DNA of 6,519 nucleotides from CAKSIN01 sp964423705 (GCA_964423705.1 CAYRGA010000099.1:1-6519), one strand, 5' to 3'. Numbered from the stretch's first letter, positions 1 to 6,288 are shown. Numbers and translations are program-made. The notes: generated from the sequence alone by a model not told the origin.

Positions 1-341
1 GCAATATCCAATTCATGTATTACTTCATTAAGAAAACCTATTCGTTTATTAAGCGAGTCAACGAGCGTCAATTTGATTTTCGGCAGCGCAATCTTTAGCG
101 GCAAACCGGGAAATCCTGCACCGGTTCCGACATCTATTACGCTCATACCGTCACGGATTATACCGGTTGAGTTTGAATTAAGCGAATCCATGAAATGCTT
201 TAACGCTACATCATCCTCGTCGGTTATCGCGGTCAAATTGATTTTTTCATTCCATTCAACCAGCAATTCATAATATTTGTGAAATTTTTCACAATTTATA
301 TCACTGATTCCATTTTCACGCAGTATTTCTTTAAGTGACAA
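1..341 (-). CDS. rsmG: 16S rRNA (guanine-N7)-methyltransferase RsmG, N-terminal part
   Basis: Partial gene: the first 113 codons are present and the rest lies left of the window. RsmG (GidB) uses S-adenosylmethionine to methylate N7 of a guanine in the 530 loop of 16S rRNA (G527 in E. coli numbering). My translation of the minus strand gives WNEKINLTAIT at residues 30-40, LKHFMDSL at 47-54 and the SAM-binding motif I VIDVGTGAGFPGLPL at 68-82, followed by LTLVDSLNKRIGFL. All are family hallmarks. The start is taken as TTG at 341-339, directly after the mnmG stop, because it has a strong Shine-Dalgarno 8 bases upstream and the next in-frame Met is residue 51, inside the conserved fold. Last gene of the visible mnmE-mnmG-rsmG group. 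Confidence 0.95.
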   Translation of the reverse strand, partial: MSLKEILRENGISDINCEKFHKYYELLVEWNEKINLTAITDEDDVALKHFMDSLNSNSTGIIRDGMSVIDVGTGAGFPGLPLKIALPKIKLTLVDSLNKRIGFLNEVIHELDI

Positions 342-2237
342 TTAACTTTCCTCCTTTGCCGTGCCGCCGTGAGCCTGCATATATATCAAAAGAACATTTA
401 CATCAGCCGGCGAAACCCCCGAAATCCTCGAAGCCTGTCCTATCGATTCCGGCTTGATTTTCTCAAGCTTTTGGCGTGCCTCCAGCCTCAAACCGTAAAC
501 CTTGCCATAATCCATACTTTTCGGAAGCTTCTTTTGTTCAAGCTTTTTAAACTGTTCCACTTGCGCAAGCTGTTTCTTTATATATCCTTCATACTTAACC
601 TGTATATTAACCTGCTCCGCCGTATATCTGTCCAACTTTGGTCTGTTGCAGTCTATACTTTCCAGTAATTCATAAGAAAGCTCCGGCCTTCTCACAAGCT
701 CCGCAAGTTTAACGCCGGTAGTCAGCTTGGTACTTCCGTGGGCTTCAAGAATCGAATTTACCTCTTCCGACGGTGGAATGTTTGCATGCTCCACACGCTG
801 TATCTCAGCTTCGATATTTTGTTTTTTGTCTAAAAATTCCGTATATCTTTCTTCGGATATAAGACCGATTTCATACCCTTTCGGTGTAAGTCTTAAATCA
901 GCATTGTCCTGACGTAAGAGAAGTCTGTATTCGCTTCTGCTTGTAAGCATACGATACGGTTCCTTGGTACCCTTGGTCGTAAGGTCATCTATCAAAGTTC
1001 CGATATAACACTCGCTCCTGTCAAGCACAAATGGCGGCTTTTCAAGACATTTCAATGCAGCGTTAATTCCGGCAACCAGCCCCTGCGCCGCCGCTTCCTC
1101 ATAACCTGAGCTTCCGTTAAATTGACCGGCGCCGTAGAGAAACGGATAATCTTTAAATTCCATCGTAGAATTAAGCTGTGTGGAATCTATACAGTCATAT
1201 TCTATTGCGTATGCTGTACGCATCATAACTGCATTTTCCAATCCCGCCACTGAGTGAAGCATTTTCATCTGAACTTCTTCTGGCATCGATGTGGAAAAGC
1301 CCTGAATATACATTTCCTCAGTATCAAGTCCCATAGGCTCAACAAACAGCTGATGTCGCGGCTTATCCTTAAATCTTACTATCTTGTCCTCTATAGACGG
1401 GCAGTACCTGGGACCCACTCCCTCAATCATTCCACTGTACATAGGAGAGCGATTGAGGTTGTCCGTAATGATTTTATGGGTATTTTCATTGGTATATGTC
1501 AGATAACAAACCGTTTTATTTTCTCCGGGATTTTTCGTTTCAAAAGAAAACGGCGTTATATCCTCATCACCCTCCTGAACCTCCATTTTGGTAAAGTCAA
1601 TGCTGCTTTTGTTTACACGTGCCGGAGTTCCCGTTTTAAATCTTTGCAATACAATTCCGACATTTTTCAAGCATTCCGAAAGCTCATTTGACGGGAATAC
1701 GCCGTCAGGCCCGCCACTGTAGCTTACGTCACCGACAATAATCCTGCCCTTAAGAAAAGTGCCCGTAGCTATAATCGCAGCCTTTACCTTGTAGCGCGCA
1801 CCTATCTTAGTGAGAACACTTTTAACCTCATTGTTTTCTCCGAACTCTATCTCGATGATTTCCGCCTGCTTCATATCGAGATTTTCCTGTTTTTCAAGAG
1901 TGTGTTTCATTTCCTCCTGATATTTACGTCTGTCGGACTGAACTCTCAAACTGTAAACCGCCGGTCCCTTTCCTTTATTTAAAATTCTGGATTGAATAAA
2001 AGTTTTGTCGGCATTTTTTCCCATTTCGCCACCGAGTGCGTCTATTTCACGTACCAGGTGTCCCTTTGCGGTTCCGCCTATACATGGATTGCACGGCATA
2101 TTTGCAACGGTATCCATATTTATAACAAACATAATCGTGGAGGCGCCAAGTCTTGCTGCGGCAAGTGCAGCTTCGCATCCTGCATGTCCTCCGCCTATAA
2201 CTGCAACGTCATACTCCCCTGCAATATATTCAGTCAT
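342..2237 (-). CDS. mnmG: tRNA uridine-5-carboxymethylaminomethyl modification enzyme MnmG (GidA)
   Basis: FAD-dependent partner of MnmE. Together they install the (carboxymethyl)aminomethyl group at C5 of wobble uridine U34 in a subset of tRNAs, using methylene-tetrahydrofolate, FAD and NADH. The 631-residue protein matches the family length of about 630. Visible features are the N-terminal dinucleotide motif VIGGGHAGCEAA (residues 13-24, Gly15 to Gly20), MPCNPCIGGTAKGHLVREID (47-66) with the conserved Cys49, KGPAVYSLRVQSDR (90-103), GVGPRYCPSIEDK (273-285) with conserved Cys279, and LTSRSEYRLLLRQDNADLRL (431-450). The helical C-terminal MnmE- and tRNA-binding region ends in ISGVSPADVNVLLIY. 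I chose ATG at 2237, 8 bases after mnmE, over an in-frame ATG at 2261. The longer form adds eight residues before a normal family N-terminus and would overlap mnmE by 16 bases. Stop is TAA. Confidence 0.98.
   Translation of the reverse strand: MTEYIAGEYDVAVIGGGHAGCEAALAAARLGASTIMFVINMDTVANMPCNPCIGGTAKGHLVREIDALGGEMGKNADKTFIQSRILNKGKGPAVYSLRVQSDRRKYQEEMKHTLEKQENLDMKQAEIIEIEFGENNEVKSVLTKIGARYKVKAAIIATGTFLKGRIIVGDVSYSGGPDGVFPSNELSECLKNVGIVLQRFKTGTPARVNKSSIDFTKMEVQEGDEDITPFSFETKNPGENKTVCYLTYTNENTHKIITDNLNRSPMYSGMIEGVGPRYCPSIEDKIVRFKDKPRHQLFVEPMGLDTEEMYIQGFSTSMPEEVQMKMLHSVAGLENAVMMRTAYAIEYDCIDSTQLNSTMEFKDYPFLYGAGQFNGSSGYEEAAAQGLVAGINAALKCLEKPPFVLDRSECYIGTLIDDLTTKGTKEPYRMLTSRSEYRLLLRQDNADLRLTPKGYEIGLISEERYTEFLDKKQNIEAEIQRVEHANIPPSEEVNSILEAHGSTKLTTGVKLAELVRRPELSYELLESIDCNRPKLDRYTAEQVNIQVKYEGYIKKQLAQVEQFKKLEQKKLPKSMDYGKVYGLRLEARQKLEKIKPESIGQASRISGVSPADVNVLLIYMQAHGGTAKEES
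350..357 (-). promoter_or_regulatory. Ribosome-binding site of rsmG
   Basis: The minus strand reads AAAGGAGG here, 8 bases before the TTG start of rsmG and inside the last codons of mnmG. It decides the rsmG start, since no ATG or GTG lies at a suitable distance. With zero bases between the mnmG stop and the rsmG start, translational coupling is likely (inference). Confidence 0.85.
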
Positions 2238-2245
2238 TGTTTTAC

Positions 2246-3622
2246 CTACTTTCCGACACAAAAATTATGAAAAATTCTGTCAATGATTTCTTCTCCGACT
2301 GTCTGCCCCGTTATTTCTCCGAGAGCCGAAACCGCGTTTTCGATATCAATAAATGTCATATTAAGCGGTATCCCATTTTCAATGGCATTGATCGCTCCGT
2401 CCAGTGCAAGCCTTGCTTTTCTCAGTGCATCTGAATGACGGATATTCGTTATTACCGAATCGGAATCCGCATTAATCGTACCCATGTCAAACATTTTTTC
2501 AATCTGTGTACTCAGCTCATCCAGTCCGATTTTTTCTTTGACCGAAAAAGGAATGACGTGCATAGACGTTTCACGCAAATATTCCTCATCGACCTCTTTT
2601 TTCAGTTCATACTTATTAATAAGCACGATAGCATTCTTATTTTTCAAAGAATCAATAATAAATTTGTCGTTTTCATCAAGTTTTTTCTGAGCATCCGTCA
2701 TATATATTACAAGCTCCGCATCATTCATAACGGATTTTGATTTTTCAACTCCAATGCTTTCTATGGCATCGGAAGTATTTCTGATACCGGCAGTATCGGT
2801 TATATCCAGCATAACCTTGCCCAGCATCACGCATTCCTCTATAGTATCACGAGTAGTTCCTTCTATGTCAGTCACTATGGCTTTATCATCACCGCACAGC
2901 AGATTCAAAAGCGACGACTTACCGACATTCGGTTTCCCGATAATTGCGGTTTTAACCCCGTTTTTTATGATTTTACCCTTAACCGCACTGTTTAAAAGCG
3001 CAGTAATATCATCATGTGATTTTTTTAACCCATTTAGATATTCTTCATCTGTCAGTGGTTCCAAATCTTCATCAGCAAAATCTATAAGTACCTGTAAATG
3101 CGATATAAGCTCCAAAAGATTATTTCTGATGTCGTTTATGCATTTTGATAAATGACCACGAAGCTGATTTACACCGACAGCCTGCTCAGTCGAAGTCTTT
3201 GAGTTTATTATGTCAATGACCGACTCTGCTTCACACAAATCGATTCGTCCGTTTAGAAAAGCTCTCTTTGTAAATTCGCCCGGCAATGCCGACCTTGCAC
3301 CGGCATTGAGCACCGCCTCCAAAATCGCACGTGCGCTCACTATACCGCCGTGACAGCTTATTTCGACGACATTCTCCTTGGTATAGGTATTCGGGGCCAG
3401 CATAACCGAAGCCAGCACTTCATCTATCACCTTTCCGTTTTCATCGACAATATACCCATGATGAATGGTATGCGTTTTGACACTTGACAGTGCCCTGCCG
3501 CGCGAACTTTGAAAAATCTTGTCCGCCATCGTAACGGCAGAATCACCGCTTATGCGTATCATTGCTATGCCGCCTACACCGGGAGGTGTTGAAATAGCCG
3601 CTATTGTATCCTCTGTATTCAT
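2246..3622 (-). CDS. mnmE: tRNA modification GTPase MnmE (TrmE)
   Basis: GTPase that works with MnmG on wobble uridine modification. The 458-residue protein has the N-terminal tetrahydrofolate-binding domain (about residues 1-115, starting NTEDTIAAISTPPGVGGIAM), a helical domain (with LIDFADEDLEPL near 179-190), an inserted G domain (about 222-375) and a C-terminal helix ending FCVGK, where Cys455 belongs to the conserved C-x-G-K motif. G motifs: G1 GKPNVGKS at 229-236, G2 EGTTRDT at 254-260, G3 DTAG at 276-279. G4 reads NKYE (336-339) rather than NKxD, and G5 reads SVK (about 360-362) rather than SAK. I chose ATG at 3622 because GGAAGTGG lies 8 bases upstream; the in-frame GTG at 3634 has no such site and would add only four residues. 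Stop is TAG. A terminator candidate lies just upstream, so this gene may begin its own transcription unit, but I found no convincing promoter. Confidence 0.97.
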   Translation of the reverse strand: MNTEDTIAAISTPPGVGGIAMIRISGDSAVTMADKIFQSSRGRALSSVKTHTIHHGYIVDENGKVIDEVLASVMLAPNTYTKENVVEISCHGGIVSARAILEAVLNAGARSALPGEFTKRAFLNGRIDLCEAESVIDIINSKTSTEQAVGVNQLRGHLSKCINDIRNNLLELISHLQVLIDFADEDLEPLTDEEYLNGLKKSHDDITALLNSAVKGKIIKNGVKTAIIGKPNVGKSSLLNLLCGDDKAIVTDIEGTTRDTIEECVMLGKVMLDITDTAGIRNTSDAIESIGVEKSKSVMNDAELVIYMTDAQKKLDENDKFIIDSLKNKNAIVLINKYELKKEVDEEYLRETSMHVIPFSVKEKIGLDELSTQIEKMFDMGTINADSDSVITNIRHSDALRKARLALDGAINAIENGIPLNMTFIDIENAVSALGEITGQTVGEEIIDRIFHNFCVGK

Positions 3623-3630
3623 TTGGCTGT

Positions 3631-3638
3631 CCACTTCC
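3631..3638 (-). promoter_or_regulatory. Ribosome-binding site of mnmE
   Basis: The minus strand reads GGAAGTGG, 8 bases before ATG at 3622. It favours that start over the in-frame GTG at 3634, which lies inside this site. Confidence 0.6.
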
Positions 3639-3659
3639 GTTCAAATATAGATTTGCAAT

Positions 3660-3706
3660 AAAAAAGCTGTCTCCCAAAAACGGCAAACCGTTAATTTGTG
3701 ACAGCC
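3660..3706 (-). terminator. Rho-independent terminator candidate between jag and mnmE
   Basis: On the minus strand GCTGTC (3705-3700) pairs with GACAGC (3671-3666). The arms continue as an imperfect stem to an inner AACGG/CCGTT pair around a TTTG loop (3692-3679), about 13 pairs in all. Six T follow directly (3665-3660). On the plus strand the hairpin is followed only by a weak mixed tract, so minus-strand termination fits better. It would end or attenuate the rpmH-to-jag transcript before mnmE, leaving 37 bases to the mnmE start. Confidence 0.7.
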
Positions 3707-3762
3707 TTATTTTATGCCGATGTAATTACATTAAAGATATTTGATTTTTACATAATATAACT

Positions 3763-3811
3763 AAAAGTAAGATGCCCCCGCCCTTGCAGACGGCAGGTTC
3801 ACCTTACTTTT
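3763..3811 (-). other. Two-tier stem-loop in the jag-mnmE spacer
   Basis: A 9-bp outer stem, AAAAGTAAG (3763-3771) with CTTACTTTT (3803-3811), encloses a 5-by-5 internal loop and a GC-rich inner stem between 3777-3782 and 3792-3797 with a 9-base loop. As minus-strand RNA the inner stem is CCUGCC/GGCGGG with one G-U pair. As plus-strand RNA the same position is a C-A mismatch, which favours a minus-strand RNA. A short T run follows on either strand (TTTTT on plus, TTTT on minus), so it could be a weak terminator, a processing signal or another structured RNA element. I do not recognise it as a known riboswitch. Confidence 0.5.
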
Positions 3812-3812
3812 T

Positions 3813-3830
3813 CGGTGGTTCATTCCGCCG
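3813..3830. other. Small GC-rich hairpin in the jag-mnmE spacer
   Basis: CGGTGG (3813-3818) and CCGCCG (3825-3830) pair across a 6-base loop. On the plus strand this includes a G-U pair; on the minus strand that position is a C-A mismatch. No T run follows on either strand, so it is not a terminator by itself. It directly abuts the larger stem-loop at 3763-3811. Confidence 0.35.
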
Positions 3831-3838
3831 GCGTGTTT

Positions 3839-3862
3839 AATAACGGAGCATTGCCCATTATT
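3839..3862 (-). other. Hairpin just downstream of the jag stop codon
   Basis: On the minus strand AATAATGG (3862-3855) pairs with CCGTTATT (3846-3839) around an 8-base loop, 8 pairs with one G-U. It starts 7 bases after the jag stop. No T run follows (the next bases are AAACACG), so it is more likely a 3'-end stability or processing structure than an intrinsic terminator. Confidence 0.4.
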
Positions 3863-3869
3863 GAAAAAA

Positions 3870-4490
3870 TCAGTCTTTTTTTAATGCAACAACTACTTTC
3901 CTGTTTGAACCCTGTCCCACACTGTATGTAGTGACATATTCATCATTCTGAAGAGCGGAATGAATAATTCTGCGTTCAAATGAGTTCATCGGTTCAAGAG
4001 TTGTGTTTCTTCCGGTTCTTGTAACCTTGTTTGCTATCTTGTGAGCGAGATTTTCCAGGGTTTTAATCCTTTTCTCACGATAATTTTCGGTATCTACCGA
4101 AACCTTAACAAAGCTGCTGTCACCTCTGTTGACCGCTAAGCTCGTCAAGTGCTGAATCGCATCCAGTGTTTCTCCCCTCTTGCATATTATAACGCCCATA
4201 TCCGAGCCTTTGAGGTCTATGTTCAATGCATCGGATGTTTTTACAATGTTGATTTCTATATCTTCTCCGGCAATTTCAAAAAGCTTTGTCAAAAAATCTC
4301 TTGCTCTTTTTTCCGGATTCGGTACGAATGTTACTTTTACGACAGCATCCTTGCCGCCCAAGCCGAGAAAACCTCTTGAGCCTTCCTCCACAACTTCAAT
4401 CTCAGCCTCGTCCTCACCGATTCCGAGCTCTGATAAAGCAAGCCTTACGGCTTCTTCTTTTGTTTTAGCGGATTTTTCAACAGTAGTCAT
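3870..4490 (-). CDS. jag: RNA-binding protein Jag/KhpB (Jag-N, KH and R3H domains)
   Basis: Cytoplasmic single-stranded-nucleic-acid-binding protein. It is normally encoded beside YidC in Firmicutes and is linked there to cell envelope and division control. The 206-residue protein shows a Jag-N domain at about 1-55 with the signature GSRGFLGLGGK (37-47), a KH domain at about 65-133, and an R3H domain at about 143-206 with the Arg173-x3-His177 pair in FERRIIHSAL. The KH loop, usually GKRG, reads CKRG here (103-106), so the first glycine of the GXXG motif is missing. ATG at 4490 lies 6 bases after the yidC stop. Its GAGGG ribosome-binding site sits in the last yidC codons, suggesting coupling. 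Stop is TGA, followed by a 247-base hairpin-rich gap before mnmE. Confidence 0.95.
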   Translation of the reverse strand: MTTVEKSAKTKEEAVRLALSELGIGEDEAEIEVVEEGSRGFLGLGGKDAVVKVTFVPNPEKRARDFLTKLFEIAGEDIEINIVKTSDALNIDLKGSDMGVIICKRGETLDAIQHLTSLAVNRGDSSFVKVSVDTENYREKRIKTLENLAHKIANKVTRTGRNTTLEPMNSFERRIIHSALQNDEYVTTYSVGQGSNRKVVVALKKD

Positions 4491-4496
4491 TAGTAT

Positions 4497-5462
4497 CTAC
4501 CCTCTTTTTTTCTTTTTATTAATATTATATTTCTTCTGTTTTTCGATAAGCTTCTGCTCTCTTGCGGCATCCTGCTCAGATATCTCCGCTTCAAGCTTTT
4601 TGTTGTAATAACCGTTTAAAAGTATCGTCTGTCCAAGTGAAAGGACATTAGATACTACCCAGTACAGACCCATTGCGGATGGAAGTGTAAGTGCAAACCA
4701 AGCAGTCATAAACGGCATTATATATGTCATTGAATTTGTCATTGACTCAGCACTCTGTGCATTTCCCGCAGCTTTCTTCGGGTCGGATGAAAGCACTCTT
4801 TCCGGTGCCTTGTTTTTCTTAGCTTCCGACGTCTTGTCTTTGTTCATCATCATGGTGATTTTACTCGACATAAAGGTCGACAGACCCGCAAGTATCGGTA
4901 TGATGAGCAGTGCCAAGCTTTTGGGACTTGTTATGTTTGCCTTTATCGCATTCCACGGAACATCCGAAAGATTTAATCCTAAAAAGTCAAAATTAAGCAA
5001 TTTTTCACTTTCAGATATTGCGATTTCAGCCATTCGCGATACTGTACTATCTGTAAGCTTGTACGCTTCCTTTAATTTGTCTATCTGCGTTGCACTCATG
5101 TGCAAAATATACGTAAGTGGTTTATATATAACATTATAAAGGCCTATCAATATAGGAAACTGGATAAGTAACGGCAAACAACCGCCCGCAGGATTCACAC
5201 CGTACTCTTTGTACAGCTTCATTGTTTCCATGCTTGCTTTATTCTGGTCGTACTTGTATTTTTCCTGAATCTCCTTAAGCTTTGGCTGGATTCTCTGCAT
5301 TTTGGTCATTGATTTCTGCTGTTTTAAACCAAGCGGCAATAAAATCAGCTTAATCAGCACCGTAAATAATATAATTGCGACACCGTAATTGTTTACAAAG
5401 TCATTTATCCAGCCCAGAATGTAGCCTAACGGTGTAGTAATTAACAATCTGAAAATATTCAT
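4497..5462 (-). CDS. yidC: Membrane protein insertase YidC/Oxa1 family, short Gram-positive type
   Basis: Inserts and folds membrane proteins in the cytoplasmic membrane, alone or with SecYEG. The 321-residue protein lacks the large periplasmic domain of Gram-negative YidC. Five membrane segments are visible: about 27-45, 96-115, 182-200, 245-262 and 265-284. Between the first two lies the cytoplasmic hairpin loop rich in charged residues (KQQKSMTKMQRIQPKLKEIQ, 47-66), followed by the family signature GVNPAGGCLPLLIQFPILIG (88-107). The position of the conserved hydrophilic-groove arginine in segment 1 is lysine (Lys38 in VLIKLILLPL). I see no lipobox at the N-terminus, unlike B. subtilis SpoIIIJ. 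The loop at 203-243 is polar and low in complexity. The C-terminal tail is strongly basic (KKYNINKKKKRG), typical for ribosome contact. ATG at 5462 has GGGAGGA about 5 bases upstream. Stop is TAG. Confidence 0.96.
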   Translation of the reverse strand: MNIFRLLITTPLGYILGWINDFVNNYGVAIILFTVLIKLILLPLGLKQQKSMTKMQRIQPKLKEIQEKYKYDQNKASMETMKLYKEYGVNPAGGCLPLLIQFPILIGLYNVIYKPLTYILHMSATQIDKLKEAYKLTDSTVSRMAEIAISESEKLLNFDFLGLNLSDVPWNAIKANITSPKSLALLIIPILAGLSTFMSSKITMMMNKDKTSEAKKNKAPERVLSSDPKKAAGNAQSAESMTNSMTYIMPFMTAWFALTLPSAMGLYWVVSNVLSLGQTILLNGYYNKKLEAEISEQDAAREQKLIEKQKKYNINKKKKRG

Positions 5463-5473
5463 CTGTATCCTCC

Positions 5474-5683
5474 CTATTTAAGCGGGTCGTAACCACCGTC
5501 GTTAAACGGATGGCATTTTAAAATTCGTCTGAAAGCAAAATACAACCCCTTCACTGCACCGTACTTCTCTATTGCTTGCAATGCATAGGAAGAACATGTC
5601 GGACAAAATCTGCAGCAAGGTTTTTTTAAGGGCGATATTCTTTTTTGATAAAATATTATTAATGCTATTAACAATTTCTTCAT
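5474..5683 (-). CDS. yidD: Membrane protein insertion efficiency factor YidD
   Basis: Small membrane-associated protein that aids YidC-dependent insertion. The 69 residues are normal for the family (about 70-85). They show a hydrophobic, amphipathic N-terminus (MKKLLIALIIFYQ), the signature YQKRISPLKKPCCRFCPTCS (12-31) with cysteines 23, 24, 27 and 30, SYALQAIEKYG (32-42), and the closing RILKCHPFNDGGYDP (53-67) with Cys57. The start codon overlaps the rnpA stop as ATGA, which implies translational coupling. The stop is 11 bases before yidC. The position between rnpA and yidC is the standard one. Confidence 0.96.
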   Translation of the reverse strand: MKKLLIALIIFYQKRISPLKKPCCRFCPTCSSYALQAIEKYGAVKGLYFAFRRILKCHPFNDGGYDPLK

Positions 5684-6006
5684 TTCAGTTCAGACTTCTC
5701 TACGCAGTATTTCATCGCCGCAATAACCTTGTCATATGAAGCATATGCCAGTTTTGTCCTTGCGGCTATGACTATGTTGTAGCCTTGCTTTAAATCGGGT
5801 GCTACCTCGCGGTACGCCGACCTTATAAGCCTTTTTGCCCGATTGCGGACATGTGCCTTGCCGATAGTTTTCGTGACGGTAATCCCCAGTGAGTTTTTAC
5901 CGATTCTGTTTTTGTAATAATGAAAAACGATGCAATCCGAAACCACTTTTTTTCCTTTTTTGTACGCATATACAAATTCACGGTTTGTTTTGATTGTCCC
6001 TTTCAT
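5680..6006 (-). CDS. rnpA: Ribonuclease P protein component RnpA
   Basis: Protein subunit of RNase P. It binds the catalytic RNA and the 5' leader of pre-tRNA during 5'-end maturation. The 108-residue protein is slightly short for the family (about 110-120). It shows the N-terminal region with FVYAYKKGKK (11-20), LGITVTKTIGKAHVRNRAKR (40-59) containing the RNR signature at 54-56, LIRSAYRE (60-67) and the following YNIVIAARTK strand. It is basic throughout. ATG at 6006 has GGGAGG about 6 bases upstream on the minus strand. It overlaps yidD by 4 bases. The 147-base gap to rpmH holds a palindromic repeat with a terminator-like hairpin, so rnpA output is probably lower than that of rpmH (inference). 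Confidence 0.96.
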   Translation of the reverse strand: MKGTIKTNREFVYAYKKGKKVVSDCIVFHYYKNRIGKNSLGITVTKTIGKAHVRNRAKRLIRSAYREVAPDLKQGYNIVIAARTKLAYASYDKVIAAMKYCVEKSELK

Positions 6007-6051
6007 TACTGCCTCCCTGCCTTCGGCGCACGTCTTAAACCTGCATACTAC

Positions 6052-6078
6052 AAAAAACGGAACGGCTTAAACCGTTCC
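6052..6078 (-). terminator. Intrinsic terminator or attenuator between rpmH and rnpA
   Basis: On the minus strand GGAACGG (6078-6072) pairs perfectly with CCGTTCC (6065-6059) around a 6-base loop. The stem is followed by one G and six T (6057-6052). This is a classic Rho-independent layout, 135 bases downstream of the rpmH start codon's downstream coding end region and 46 bases before rnpA. Partial read-through would let the abundant L34 mRNA be made separately from the less abundant rnpA-yidD-yidC-jag mRNA. It forms one half of the repeat at 6058-6130. Confidence 0.65.
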
Positions 6079-6130
6079 CTACAATACTGCATTAATTACA
6101 TAACTTGTAGGGTTGAGCATAGCCCAACCG
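6058..6130. repeat. Nested palindromic repeat, 73 bp, in the rpmH-rnpA gap
   Basis: Two hairpins lie in inverted orientation and are joined by an 8-bp inverted repeat. CCCTACAA (6077-6084) faces TTGTAGGG (6105-6112) across 20 AT-rich bases. Outside it, one hairpin is at 6059-6078 and the other at 6111-6129, where minus-strand GGTTGGGC pairs with GCTCAACC around TAT. Read inward from either end, both halves begin CGG, form a hairpin and end CCCTACAA, although the stem sequences differ. This layout is typical of a short non-coding palindromic or MITE-like intergenic element. Its family cannot be named from one copy. Confidence 0.55.
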
Positions 6131-6153
6131 CTTAATGACATTGCACAAGCAAC

Positions 6154-6288
6154 TTAAGCAGACAAAACTTTTCTGCCTTTCAATCTTCTGCGCGCCAAAA
6201 CTTTTCTTCCGTTTCTATCGCTCATTCTTGCTCTGAAACCGTGAACCTTGCTTCTGTGTCTTACATTCGGCTGATATGTTCTTTTCAT
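6154..6288 (-). CDS. rpmH: 50S ribosomal protein L34
   Basis: Small, very basic protein of the large ribosomal subunit. The 44 residues are the normal length. They show the family signature MKRTYQPNVR at the N-terminus, HGFRARMSDRNGRKVL (16-31) and ARRRLKGRKVLSA (32-44). ATG at 6288 has a near-perfect AAGGAGGTG ribosome-binding site (6303-6295), 6 bases upstream. An in-frame GTG at 6357 would add 23 unrelated residues and is rejected. Stop is TAA. First gene of the cluster in the direction of transcription. A 34-codon frame upstream overlaps its start codon as ATGA. Confidence 0.97.
   Translation of the reverse strand: MKRTYQPNVRHRSKVHGFRARMSDRNGRKVLARRRLKGRKVLSA

Noticed and set aside
2238..2261. 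Longer MnmG start at ATG 2261 adding eight residues
   Set aside because: It would overlap mnmE by 16 bases and place MCRKVGKT before a normal family N-terminus. ATG at 2237 leaves the FAD motif at the usual distance from the start.
1992..2286. Two overlapping plus-strand frames of about 92 residues opposite mnmG
   Set aside because: They lie entirely antisense to well-conserved MnmG and mnmE sequence, overlap each other in different frames, and look like no protein family. They are shadows of the minus-strand codons.
3639..3671. Possible promoter (GAGACA, 18 bases, TATATT) just upstream of mnmE
   Set aside because: The start point would fall at or inside the mnmE ribosome-binding site, leaving almost no leader, and the -35 box overlaps the terminator stem.
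4180..4608. 142-residue plus-strand frame opposite jag and yidC
   Set aside because: Its serine-rich, low-complexity translation is the complement of real codons on the minus strand. The minus strand encodes recognisable Jag and YidC there.
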